This document shows, one piece after another, positions 22,187-32,064 of a DNA stretch of 44,638 nt. The stretch covers positions 18,069-62,706 of the forward strand of contig NMRA01001053.1 in NCBI GenBank assembly GCA_002633005.1, written 5' to 3'. The DNA is from Phoronis australis (taxonomy: Eukaryota; Phoronida; Phoronidae). The notes under the pieces were generated by a model. The model searched no databases, was not told the origin of the DNA, and worked only from the letters and a program-made list of their open reading frames with translations. Position numbers and translations under genes: made by a program. Position 1 is the first letter of the stretch; each line of letters starts with the position of its first letter.

Positions 22187-22192
22187 CACGTC

Positions 22193-22300
22193 GGCAGTGG
22201 TCGGATATTAGAGAACCAGGCAATCACTGAATAACGGGCCCATCATTTAATGGATGTAACGGGTTCTGTAAATCAGGAACCGTTATATCCGACCAGTGCC
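22193..22300 (+). mobile_element. GGCAGTGGTCGGATAT MITE (in second copy)
   Basis: This is the allelic counterpart of 19197-19293, directly after the 701-bp insertion. Its left end has one change (GGCAGTGG). Confidence 0.65.
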
Positions 22301-22412
22301 CCCCACGTCGTCCCACTCGGCAAAGGCTTCTAATCATGATTTTTATTCGGTTTGCCAGTTGGCCTGAGTTAGTAGCAAATGTATTCCGTCGATGGAAGTT
22401 TTTGTTCATCAG

Positions 22413-24131
22413 CAGGGATATACCCAGGTTTCAAAACCTTGCTCGCCAGCTGGGCGAGTGAGCCAGAAAATCTACTTGCCCAGCCTGAACTGCAGGCGCC
22501 CAACCGTTTGTGTCTGTCACCACAAACTTTCTGCCAGTGTTAATAAAAATACTTGTTACGTGCATGATGTCACCATCTATTAGTGCCACCGTATTTGCCC
22601 TAATAAGCGCCCAGGGTGCTTACTGATTAGAAAAAATCGTTTCGGAAGGGGAAGGACGGTTGAAACCTGGTCTCCGAAACAGTTGAAATCATAAGCTAGG
22701 ATTCATCAAATTTACTCGCTGTGACATATCTGTAACCTGTGACAGACTTCCTACAAAACTGTGGTGCATTGCTATCAAACTTTGTTGTTAAATTACGATT
22801 TTTTTTTTAAAAATGTGCTGAAATCCCAGGGCGAAAACTTGCCGACTGATGCGTCGCAGCTTCGCGATTGTGGATAGGGCAACTTGAATTCTTCAGTTTT
22901 GACTCAACAAATTACCTGAAATCTTCCTTAAGTTTCCAAATAGCGTCCTTAAGATTTTTAAGTTCCTGTGGAGTCGGGATTATTTGCAGATTAAATCCAA
23001 ATCTGCGCTAGGTCACACTCCGCAACACGAGAAAAATCTGGACAAACACACGTGTAATTGTTGTCACGTGACATTTGTTTTGAAGCTAGTTTGCCGAGTG
23101 AGCGAGGGTGTGCGTGTCATCAGAGTTCATTTGTCGGAGTAGTAAACCCACATATATGTAGGGTTTAGGCCTAGCACGCGCTTCTTGGCCTCGTGATCGT
23201 TAACACTGGTCAAGTTTTAATTTCCGATGTTTACGAACACGAAGTAATCTGGATTCCTGTTGAGGGAAAAGATCTGTACTGGAAAGATACAATACAATCC
23301 CGTTGACCAGTACGCTGCGTATGTTCTGAAAGGCCTGACCATAGTGGGGACACATTCCTTGCAAGATCAGCAAAATTTATGCGTTCTTTTTGAAGCACTG
23401 CGGAAGTTGGAAGTGTACAGCCACCGCCAAATACCGACATAGCGGCAAGGCTCGTGGTGTAGAAATTTCGCACACAATGATTTTTCAGGACTGTTGGATA
23501 TTATTTATAAATTGATCACATTACTGTAGAATTTTAGAACTGTAGGTAAAGCATTTTTCGCATATGTACTCATTCATGGACTGGGCGCCTACTTTAGCAA
23601 AGTCTGACAACGAGTGGGGAAGCTTATAGGTGTGTAGGCACTTATTAGGACGAATGTTATTATTTATGAAATAATTTTGGCTAAAACTGATGACATTGTT
23701 CATTACAATAAGAAGTCAGTTCCAAGAAATATGGTATTTCACTTGTAATGAGCACAAGGACCGGTCTTGCACCTTTCCCCCTTTTCTTCGTTTTGGACTA
23801 GTCCACAAATTCCTTTGTGCATGAACACATACTGTGATCTTTTGTCTAGACAAATCACGTAACGGGCGACATCTACTGAACGGGTAGGATTGCACTGTGC
23901 CGATGTTTTTTACTTGGCCGGAGCATCGGCACGATGACCAAACTGAACATGAAATTCATGATAAAAACAGCACGAGGAGAAAATTTAGTCATGTTCATAA
24001 GAGAAACGATATAGTGCTTTTGCATTTTGTAAATTCGCTCGCCACCTGTGTGACTGGCAAGTCGACTTCAACTCGCCCAGCACCATTTTTACTCGCATTG
24101 GCGACTGGGCGAGTGGCTAAGTAAATCCCTG
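22413..24131 (+). mobile_element. hAT-like element in RPS25 intron 1
   Basis: The ends CAGGGATATAC and GTAAATCCCTG are inverted, with CATCAG and CACCAG flanking (6 bp, one mismatch). Both subterminal regions carry repeated GGGCGAG/CTCGCCC boxes, common in hAT ends. The 1719-bp interior holds a degenerate HIRAN-like sequence near 23.2-23.5 kb but no intact transposase. Confidence 0.6.
23229..23470 (+). pseudogene. Degenerate HIRAN-like domain sequence
   Basis: In one frame the start reads VYEHEVIWIPVEGKDL. A shift to another frame gives NPVDQYAAYVLKG, TIVGTHSL and LCVLFEALRKLEVY. This order (W-P-x-G, then N..D.YAV, VGH.P, FL..G) resembles HIRAN-like domains that are common in transposon-associated invertebrate proteins. 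Frameshifts and the VGTHSL change show decay. The identification is from memory of the pattern only. Confidence 0.4.
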
Positions 24132-24184
24132 CACCAGTGATGCATATGCACTCCTAAAATTGATTATTTTTTATTATAAATTGT

Positions 24185-24240
24185 CCAAGGAAGGATTTGA
24201 ACCCGTGACTTTTGAAACTACAGATGTATAATCAAAAAAT
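24185..24240 (-). repeat. tRNA-derived repeat with B-box-like GGGTTCAAATCC
   Basis: On the minus strand GTCACGGGTTCAAATCCTTC forms a good B box, preceded by ATCTGTAGTTTCAAAA. No acceptor-stem pairing was found, so this is a SINE-type fragment. Confidence 0.35.
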
Positions 24241-24297
24241 CGCACCATGATGAGTGTAACAAATATCCATGCTCGTTCTTGTCAGAACACAGGAACA

Positions 24298-24334
24298 CCT
24301 GACGATGACCAGAGAATAGTCTGACCGAAACGTC
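24298..24334 (+). other. CTGANGA...GAAA motif (hammerhead-like core or retroelement tail)
   Basis: CCTGACGATGACCAGAG...TCTGACCGAAACGTC has CTGACGA and GAAA around a CAGA/TCTG stem. This arrangement recurs in tails of Penelope-like and other retroelements. The outer stems needed for a full hammerhead ribozyme are not evident. Confidence 0.35.
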
Positions 24335-24614
24335 ATGACAATGTAAATAAACACGAGGTCAGTGTAAATAGACCAAGAGATTTTAATAATGGGTATATGT
24401 ATATATATCAACATGAATTTGGTGTTTGAGTCAGTGTGAGGCATAATTTGCTGAAAAGTTTCCGACGTATGGACCTCCACCGTTTCTACTGGGCCAGCTA
24501 GAGACAGTGATCACTGTCTAGGTTTTATTGTGTTACACATTGCAACAAGAAATTGAAACAACAGGAATATTTCAAAAGTGGCTATGTTTAGCTAACTATT
24601 GTTTTCTATTTCAG

Positions 24615-24707
24615 CCGCCAAAGAAGCCTGATCCAAAGGGGGGCAAGACTAGCAAAGCCCCTGCCAAGAAGAAGGAGGGGTCTGGTGGTGGCAAGGCCAA
24701 AAAGAAG
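24615..24707 (+). CDS. RPS25: RPS25 exon 2
   Basis: The acceptor is TTCTATTTCAG and the donor is AAG|GTAATC. It encodes the basic tail [20 protein letters not shown] and onward to GGKAKKK. Confidence 0.92.
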
Positions 24708-26394
24708 GTAATCCTCTCTGGGAAGCCTGTCGGTTCCCGAGTATAAGATTTTATTAACATCACATCTGAGTAGATGTGCAGCTTGTTAGTTGTCTGTGTC
24801 TAACTGAACGTCGAAATACAGCTTTGAATCCAAGGGATAAAAAATTGGAAATAGGTTTAGCTCACTTTTTCAGTCAATTTGTGCTCGTCTGCCACAGAAG
24901 CCAAAATGTAGATTGCCAATCGTGCATACTTTTTATAACCATTACTGCGACTCATTCAAACAATGCCTCCCTTTTTTCCTATGTAGAAGTTAGAAAACTG
25001 TCAGTTACTCGTGTTGACCATCTTTTGGGACGTCCATTATCCAGTTTGGCATTTAAGCTTCCATAAACGCAACATCTCTGACTGAATTAACCTTAAATTC
25101 ATCCGCTTGAAATTGTGCAGTGCTTTTTATAAAACATAGATATTTTTAGGTCAGTGGCATTTGCTAAATATGTTTTTCTTCATATTGTTGTTGAGCAGAA
25201 GTGGTCAAAGGGAAAAGTGCGTGACAAGTTGAACAACCTGGTGCTGTTTGACAAGGCCACGTATGACAAACTGTATAAGGAGGTACCTAGCTACAAACTA
25301 ATCACCCCATCCGTGGTGTCAGAGAGGCTGAAGATCAGGGGCTCACTGGCCCGCAAGGCCCTGGAGGAACTGCTTTCCAAAGGTAGAGTAAAGTGGTGCA
25401 TACCTTACCATGACGGATATTGTTAAGCTTACCTAAGTCCAATCCATTTGGAGTAAGACAGAATCCATCGTATCTGAAGGGTGGAGTGCCCAAACTTTAA
25501 CAAACGTTCTTTGGAACTTGTCCAGGTTAAGCTCACTTGTTGCTAAGAAGCAGGTCTGGGTGTAGAAGTAATTCAAGTCATCATTCGTGAATAAAGTGGC
25601 TGCAATGTGTTAACAAGGAGCCGGAGACCAAATTTTTGCTACAGAGTCAAAAACGTTGCAGTCCAATATGCTAAAGCAAATACTGGGGTCATGTCTTCTG
25701 TGTTTGTGAATGCTGCCGCTAGATATTTCTACTCCCTCTTTTGCTAATTAACTTTTCATAATCATTGCTCCGATAGACTCCACTCTCTCTCAAATTCTCA
25801 AATTTATTTTGATTCAGATCGCTTGCCATTATGCAATATCTTCCTTACCTTGCTTAGGGATTTTGGGGTTTGAGTACAAGTAATGGTTGGTGGTTATTTG
25901 AGACCTAACTGATCACAGATCAGACCTAATCGTCCTTGGTGGCTGGTGTTTTCCCACAGTTGCTGTGTAATTCGCTAAAAACGTAGGTCACGCTTGTCTG
26001 TTAAGCAGAATATGAAAGGCGTTTACAAATTTTCCTCCAGACTTTCAAGGGTTGCAGAGCATTATTTTGTTTCAGATAACTGGATGGGGAAAGTCTTAGT
26101 TTTTGTTCATAGCCCAAAACCAGGCTTGGTATCCTTTTCACCATTAATTTTCCACTCGTGTAATTGAGTGAAGCATTAATTGGTTGATGTGGCAGTTTGG
26201 GTACCACATTGCCTTGTGCTCAAAAATTGAGCACCCATGTCCTCATTTGTTAATTGTTGCCTTTTGCTCAAGCATTGAGCCCTGAACCGATGTATAAGCT
26301 ACACGTTTTATTTCCAGGTTTAATCAAGCAAGTTGTCCACCACAACAGCCAGATTATCTACACAAGGAACACATCCTCCAAGGGAGGTGAATAG
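24615..26394 (+). CDS. RPS25: 40S ribosomal protein S25 (eS25), exons 2-4
   Basis: Three exons code for nearly all of ribosomal protein eS25: 24615-24707 (31 codons, Lys/Pro/Gly-rich N-terminus), 25199-25382 and 26318-26394 with TAG. All have AG/GT borders and joining phases (0, then 1). The core [40 protein letters not shown] and the IIYTRNT end are diagnostic. With the initiator Met from an upstream exon the protein is 118 aa, slightly shorter than the usual ~125; the end is SSKGGE. eS25 sits in the head of the small ribosomal subunit. A polyadenylation signal AATAAA lies at 26427-26432. Housekeeping-type control through the TOP leader is inferred. Confidence 0.95.
25199..25382 (+). CDS. 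RPS25: RPS25 exon 3
   Basis: The acceptor is TTGAGCAG and the donor is AAAG|GTAGAG. It holds the conserved winged-helix core of eS25 ([20 protein letters not shown] through ALEELLSK). Confidence 0.95.
26318..26394 (+). CDS. RPS25: RPS25 exon 4 with stop
   Basis: The acceptor is TTATTTCCAG. It encodes [20 protein letters not shown] and KGGE, then TAG. Confidence 0.92.
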
Positions 26395-26426
26395 GCCGAT
26401 TGCACTGTATGTTGACTATGTATTAT

Positions 26427-26432
26427 AATAAA
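26427..26432 (+). terminator. RPS25 polyadenylation signal AATAAA
   Basis: AATAAA lies 33 bp past the RPS25 stop codon on the coding strand, a normal distance for a ribosomal protein gene. Confidence 0.6.
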
Positions 26433-27034
26433 TATTGAAGAAAATTTACCTCCTTTCCATTACTAATATGGTCGATGATTTCAAGTTCATCCATGACTAA
26501 GTGTGTTTTAGGCTGGTGTTCCTATACTCTAAATGATGCACGTACCTAAGTGTGGGTGTATGGGAAAAAGGGCAGCGTAAATACACAAACTGGCTTCTCG
26601 AAAATGTAAATGGTTTACATTGATTTAAAACGAAGATTTTCCACCAGTGGCAAGTGCATTTAAATTAAAAATGTGCTGTGAAGTTTCAATGGAAATAGTC
26701 CCCTGATTAGGAGTCGTAATTTCGTTTTCCCTCAAAATTTTATATTTAGAGATTGTAAAGTGTCCATTTTTGCTGTTATGGGATACAAACCAGTTGACAT
26801 TATTCCTAGGAAATGTATTTTGTGGCAAAATGATGTTTTCAATTTCTTGATTGAGGAACATGTTTAGCGTTCAGTTGGAGAAGTTTCCAAGTAGGTGGAC
26901 TTTTAAGTGACCACGTTAATACGTGTGGTCGCATTCTGCTCGATATCTCAAAAACCCCTGGTCGAATTTTGATAAAATTTGGCATGTGTATTTAGGCGCA
27001 CCAGAACCGCTCGTGCTGCTTATCAATCTGCCCT

Positions 27035-27263
<229 letters not shown>

Positions 27264-27744
27264 NCATATTGCGCCTACACTGTATAGCAACAATTATTAT
27301 AGTTTATTGTAGCATCAGTGCTTGGAGCTTGCGGTTATCAATCTTGAGTGAAGCTACAGTTTTTGGTGCACCTTGTTGATTTAGTTCAAAGAAACGTGAA
27401 CAGCGCCATTATTTTACCAATTAGTATAATTAGTGGTCCAACGAAGGTCCATAATGTAATTATTTCGGTTAAAACAACTGGCTCGTTTTACACAAGTAAT
27501 TTTATTCGAACGGCGGGTGCCGCTTGTGGGACTGCCATTGACATCCTGCTTTGGGTAAGCGCATTCGCAAAACATCCAGTTGTATTCTTTGTAGCATTCA
27601 AGTTTCTTGGGATTATCGAGATCATGCGCAAGTCTCCGCGAGATGTCGCCCCGCAGTAGTTGAATTGACGTGGCTGGCGGTAGTCTTTGCTCTTGCGTCC
27701 ACGAATGGCGCTCCAGTTTCTTCGTTGAAACTTGAGTGGCTTAA

Positions 27745-27904
27745 TTAGTTGTCCTGACAGTGAATCATGACTTTAATGGCATTTGCATCACGTGATCTGG
27801 CTGTGTCGAATGCTTGTACTGTCTGATCCAGTGAAAAGTGATGTGTTATCAGCCGCTTGACATCTACTGCCCCTGTGGAGACCAGCGACAGGGCCTTGGG
27901 GTAG
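27745..27904 (-). CDS. SORD: SORD-like last exon
   Basis: The acceptor is ATAATTTCAG. It encodes [20 protein letters not shown] followed by [15 protein letters not shown] and a C-terminal [10 protein letters not shown], the standard end of sorbitol dehydrogenase. An AATAAA on this strand lies at 27308-27303. Confidence 0.88.
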
Positions 27905-30482
27905 CTGAAATTATGAAGCGTAAACATACACGAATATTCAGACATCTGGATTTGGTACGATACATCGGTTAATGTCCATTAGGTAACAGTCCGCGTATAC
28001 GCGTATGTGACACGCGCTTTTGTTATTGCTTAGCCTGGTACAAGATAAGGTGTGCGTCAGAAATGTCCGTTGTCTGCGGACAAGGTGAGACACGTTTTCC
28101 TGTAATATACAACCGTGAGCACGATTTTTGGAGTCGCGCAATAAGGCGTTTCCAAAAAATACAAGTTGTGAAATTGGATATTTACAAAATATTCGGTCAA
28201 TAGCACGTTTCGTCGATGCAAATAGTCTCGTAGCCCTACATGTGAACACCATATAAGCGTTTGAAATACCCGGTAATGGCCCGGGACCACTGAGGGGATT
28301 TGTGTTCGGGCCAGTAAACTTTCACATATAAGCACTATGCATGGGCGGCGCAGCACTGAAAATGGTGGGGAGGCTAAAGCTATCTCAGTCCCCCTGAGGT
28401 GCACCGCCTATTGACCATGTGCGGTGTAGCACTGATGCGGGGGCTATATAGACCCCAGCCCCCTATGGTGCGCCTCCCATGCTATGGGGATGCGATTCAA
28501 TTATTTCAAAAGGGTCTATTGGCTAATTTTTTGCCTCTCGCCTCCTGAACGCCAAGGAATTTGAACCTTGTGGGCAACAAGTGCACGATCGCCTCATTAG
28601 TTCTACACATGATGTATGTACTGATGAAACGTGTTTTGCAAAATATATTGATTGAGTCCAGTCCGGGGTTTTTATTTCATAACCGCAGCTTATGTGGTGT
28701 TTATGTATTCATCTCAGTTACCAACAATTCGTTGCGTTAATGGCATAACAAATAGGAGTTCTCAAGTACATGCGCATTTAGTGTACAGGAAAATATGGAG
28801 AAAACGTAGATAGGATACTTAAAGCAGGGCCAGCAACTTGGCAGCCGGGCCAATAAATTTTCAGCACATTTATTTGTTGAAGTTCGAGCACTGGTCACGA
28901 CACGCAGATCACTCTTTAGCGCGTGAAAACCTGGCCGTTTTCACGCCAAACATGTCCCAGCTCTTTGGTCTAGTTGAAGCGCTTTACTGGTTTTACACTA
29001 TTGTGTTGCTACATGTATCAGGCCTTATACCTTACCAAGTGGTTATCTCGCCTTACAGTATAAGGACGGACATTCGGTTTCCAGAGCCTATACGGCCAAC
29101 GTATGTGCGGTTTGCTCCTTCCAAAGATATCGAGTAAGGAAAGAGTACATGTACTGACATATTGGGTGCAAGGCTTGATTGACTTCGCTGGGTCAACTGG
29201 CCTGAACATCCGATTGGTCTGTAAGCCAGAAGTCTAGTCATCGGGAACCAGTCCGATGTCTTTGCCGTTTGACTCGGCAAAACCGGTAAAGTCGGTCAGT
29301 CAAGTGCAGCCATTTTGAATAACACATACCAGTTAGCATATCTGAAAACCCCTTTAATGTCGACCTCGCGACAGGCTGCTGATACGATCGGAAGTCGCAA
29401 GTCCATCGAGCCTCTCCCAATCAGGACAACACTGCCACCGGACTGGGTCACCTGACATAATGGAGACATACATATAGTTGATATAGGGCATGTGGTAACA
29501 GTAGTCCTAGTAACGAGTTTTCCTAAAGTTACGGTAACTCTTCACGTATAGCGATAATTGTCAAAATTCCCCAACAAAAAAGAAATTGTAAGTTCATAGC
29601 GAACAATTGTCAAATTCCCCGACAAAGGAGAAACTCTAGATAGTCTATTATAAACTAAAGATATCAGTTGTTAAAAGAACTTCCAGTAAAGTATCAGTCA
29701 TTAGCAACATGATAATCAGCCCTTGAAAGTTGGAACGTGACATTTTTGTGCGAAATAAGTGAAGACTTGCCGAAACTTTCCCGCCTAATTATCTGAACGT
29801 AGAGACACGACACAGACAAAAGCGCAGTAGCCACCCGTAGACGAAGTAACCTGACAAAACCCGTTATCAACGATTTAAAGTAAATCAACAGGTAAGTAAA
29901 CGCACGTCGACATAAAATTGAAACTCAAGACTGGATAATCCGTGCTTCTAACTTAAATATCTTCCTTGTTGATGAACGCCTTCCATTTTATTTAACTTCG
30001 TCATCACTGTTATTTTTATTGTTATAGTTATTATTATTGCTTTTGCTGTTGTCATGTGCAAGCCAAGAAATACGTGTAGCATAAGGTAACTTTAATACAG
30101 GGGCGGATCCAGGATTTTGAGTTAGGGGGGGCCATGGCAGAGTATTAACCAGGATTTTGCCCGACAGACATTCGCACCCCCGTATTGGCAAAATGGAATC
30201 TGGGAGAATTTTAGGGGGGGGATCGCACCCTTGGCCCCCCTCTAAATCCGCCACTGTAATAGGTGTCAGCACACCTTACTATTTCACACCGCAGAATCAG
30301 ACCTACTTGCAAACCCACGATTAGGCTTTGGTCCGATCCACTGCATTCTAACGTGACATCCGGTTTGTTTTCTATCGCCTCTTCCACCAGACGGACTATG
30401 TCTTCATCCGACTTAGATAAGACGTTTATAATTGCGTCAGCTCCATGTTTTCGCGCAACTTGCAGTCTCGTGTCGTCTATGT
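27745..30482 (-). CDS. SORD: Sorbitol dehydrogenase-like gene, last three coding exons (5' part missing)
   Basis: This is a zinc-type medium-chain dehydrogenase gene on the minus strand. Exons: 30482-30307 (176 nt), 29451-29330 (122 nt) and 27904-27745 (160 nt with TAA). All have AG/GT ends and matching phases. The first encodes the end of the Rossmann fold, with [16 protein letters not shown] and [14 protein letters not shown] (polyol dehydrogenases have PEVTIECTGAE there). The second encodes [19 protein letters not shown] and [10 protein letters not shown]. The third encodes [20 protein letters not shown] and ends [10 protein letters not shown]. The enzyme oxidises sorbitol to fructose with NAD. 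The catalytic-domain exons (zinc ligands, GICGSD, GHEA) are not seen up to the window end; a 19-N gap lies 24 bp upstream of the first visible exon. A close paralogue of SORD cannot be excluded. Confidence 0.85.
27946..29329. other. SORD-like intron with no recognised gene
   Basis: This is mostly unique sequence. A GC-rich part at 28340-28500 with repeated GGGGGCT and AGCCCCC phrases looks repeat-derived. Open frames here lack coding character. Confidence 0.4.
29330..29451 (-). CDS. SORD: SORD-like exon: SGGSVVLIG segment
   Basis: The acceptor is TTATGTCAG and the donor is ACTG|GTATGT. It encodes [20 protein letters not shown] and [14 protein letters not shown]. The split TG|C codon is completed by the next exon. 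Confidence 0.85.
30098..30256 (+). mobile_element. CAGGGGCGG-type MITE, target duplication TAATA
   Basis: This 159-bp element lies between TAATA repeats (30093-30097, 30257-30261), just downstream of the SORD-like exon 30307-30482 and therefore in an intron. Confidence 0.82.
30307..30482 (-). CDS. SORD: SORD-like exon: nucleotide-binding region
   Basis: The acceptor is CATTTTCAG and the donor is GCAA|GTAGGT. It encodes [20 protein letters not shown] and [19 protein letters not shown]. Confidence 0.85.
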
Positions 30483-30506
30483 CTGAAAATGAATACCTCT
30501 GCTGTT

Positions 30507-30525
30507 NNNNNNNNNNNNNNNNNNN
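30507..30525. other. Assembly gap of 19 N
   Basis: Nineteen unknown bases separate the SORD-like exon from a reverse-oriented Kolobok-like element. The real distance and any exon lost here cannot be judged. Confidence 0.95.
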
Positions 30526-30937
30526 GCACATGCAACGGAACGTATGGATAGTTCTTTGGTAAGCCGAAATTCGTCAGAGAAATCACTGTCGACGAAATGC
30601 CGGCCACAGACACGGAGATGTTTCACGGCCTTATACTTGCTACATTCTTCACTACCACGAGCCACTTCCTAAGCCATTTCGGGCTCTTAAAAGGGAACTG
30701 TATTTTATTCTGAATAAATTCTGGTTAGTTTTCTGTGAATTGTTGATTAATTTCACAAATATTTCACAACAAAAATTAAAGTGATATTCTCTAACGAAGC
30801 TCAAAAAAAGTACCGGCTTGGAGCGCTGCTTAGCCTCGTGACGTATTTGGCGGGGGCACTTGAAAGTTACTGTCCTGTGTTAGCGTGTAATCAAGTAGCG
30901 TTTTTTATATTGTCGGAATAAGAAATTTTAGTGTGAA

Positions 30938-31066
30938 ATGTCGGGTCACCAGGGATACCTGTTTGAGCCGAAGCAACACAAAGTGAAACCCAGTCATCGT
31001 CAACGTCAGACGAAAAATTGGCGGTGCAACCCAGTCCGTATCAACATTTTATACTGGTGTGACTGA
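30938..31066 (+). pseudogene. GYLFEP accessory ORF remnant of nested element
   Basis: This 42-codon frame reads MSGHQGYLFEPKQHKVKPSH and NWRCNPV before TGA. GYLFEP matches the GYxFEP box of the other accessory ORFs, and NWRCN occupies the place of the WCxC start of the cysteine cluster. It is probably a degenerate copy. Confidence 0.5.
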
Positions 31067-31939
31067 GCCGTGGGCAATGAGGACTCTAACCAGCCAGTCA
31101 GCCAGCTGTCAGTCAATACTCAGCTCTGTAAACTTGAAGGGTTGGTAAGTTACCTACTATAGCTGTATGAAGACTATCTTACCACTGTTATTTGAGCTCC
31201 GTTAACCCCGAAATTTCAGACAGCCGTTGACTACCCGGGTATAGTTTACTTAATATGTTCGTCACCTCGTTGTAAAACTTAGGCTACATAAACATATAAA
31301 GCTAACGGACCGGCGGGGGCGCATGCAAAATGTGGTAGTTACCTGACACTCCCATTGTTCGTTGCAGCCGTTTAATAAGTGGAAAACAATCAAATAAACG
31401 TCATTTGGTAGCATAATTTGCCGCCTTTTTAACAACGAAGTGTGTCGTCGTTTCAAAAACAGCACGCTCGTGACACGGCGCACGTGCCATTTCCTAAAAA
31501 TTTGAGACGTCTTTCGGGACATGATGACAGCTTCGCAGCACCAAGGTTGTTTTAAAGTTCGATTTGCTGGTATAAAAATACTAAAAACTTGTAACAAAAT
31601 GAAACAAGTTCCGATAATTTGTTATAACATGTACACAATCTAGGTACCGTCAGCGACGAACACTTGCTAAAAGAATCAGGGGGAAAAGAAACTGGTAAAG
31701 GTCAGGTGACGTAATCGCAAAAAGCCGACTCAAGAGAATACATTACAATTTTACTAGCACCAGCCGATGAACGATCGCTAACATTTCCAACACCGGTAAA
31801 TACAGATGTTAGTTTACTCTAGGAACCTGGTTCCTAGGTTTACGCAAGGATGAGATTAGTTTTAATGACATTTAGTTTGAGTCAGATTTTATTTGTACAT
31901 TTTTTACCCATATCGGCTCAAACCTGTAGGCCTATATCT

Positions 31940-32064
31940 AGTACACACTGAGCTTTAGCTTAGGCCAAGGCTTGGGTAACCCGGCGATGGTATGCGATGA
32001 CCATCCCTTTAGAAGACACCTTTTTCGAAGGGTTTGAGCAACCAGGTGCCATACAAAAAGGCAT
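31940..32064 (-). pseudogene. THAP N-terminus of nested element
   Basis: Starting at ATG 32064 the frame reads MPFCMAPGCSNPSKKVSSKG, with C4-x4-C9 as in THAP fingers, then VIAYHR. A one-base shift gives LPKPWPKL, which fits the HRLPK...W segment of THAP domains. The rest of the protein is not recognisable. Confidence 0.6.

Larger units (their letters stand above)
19860..22366 (+). repeat. Duplicated block 2, second copy
   Basis: It starts right after the single N at 19859 and repeats 17571-19388, with an extra fold-back element at 21486-22186. This copy is the one contiguous with the rest of RPS25. Confidence 0.88.

Noticed and set aside
24708-26317. RPS25 introns checked for C/D box snoRNA
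   Set aside because: No paired C box (RTGATGA) and D box (CTGA) with terminal stem was seen.
28838-29137. 99-codon plus frame in the SORD intron
   Set aside because: No recognisable domain, opposite strand to SORD, and several shadow frames overlap it.
30811-30850. Possible GHEA motif of SORD (GCCTCGTGACG on plus)
   Set aside because: It lies inside the nested transposon and the flanking codons do not match the dehydrogenase.
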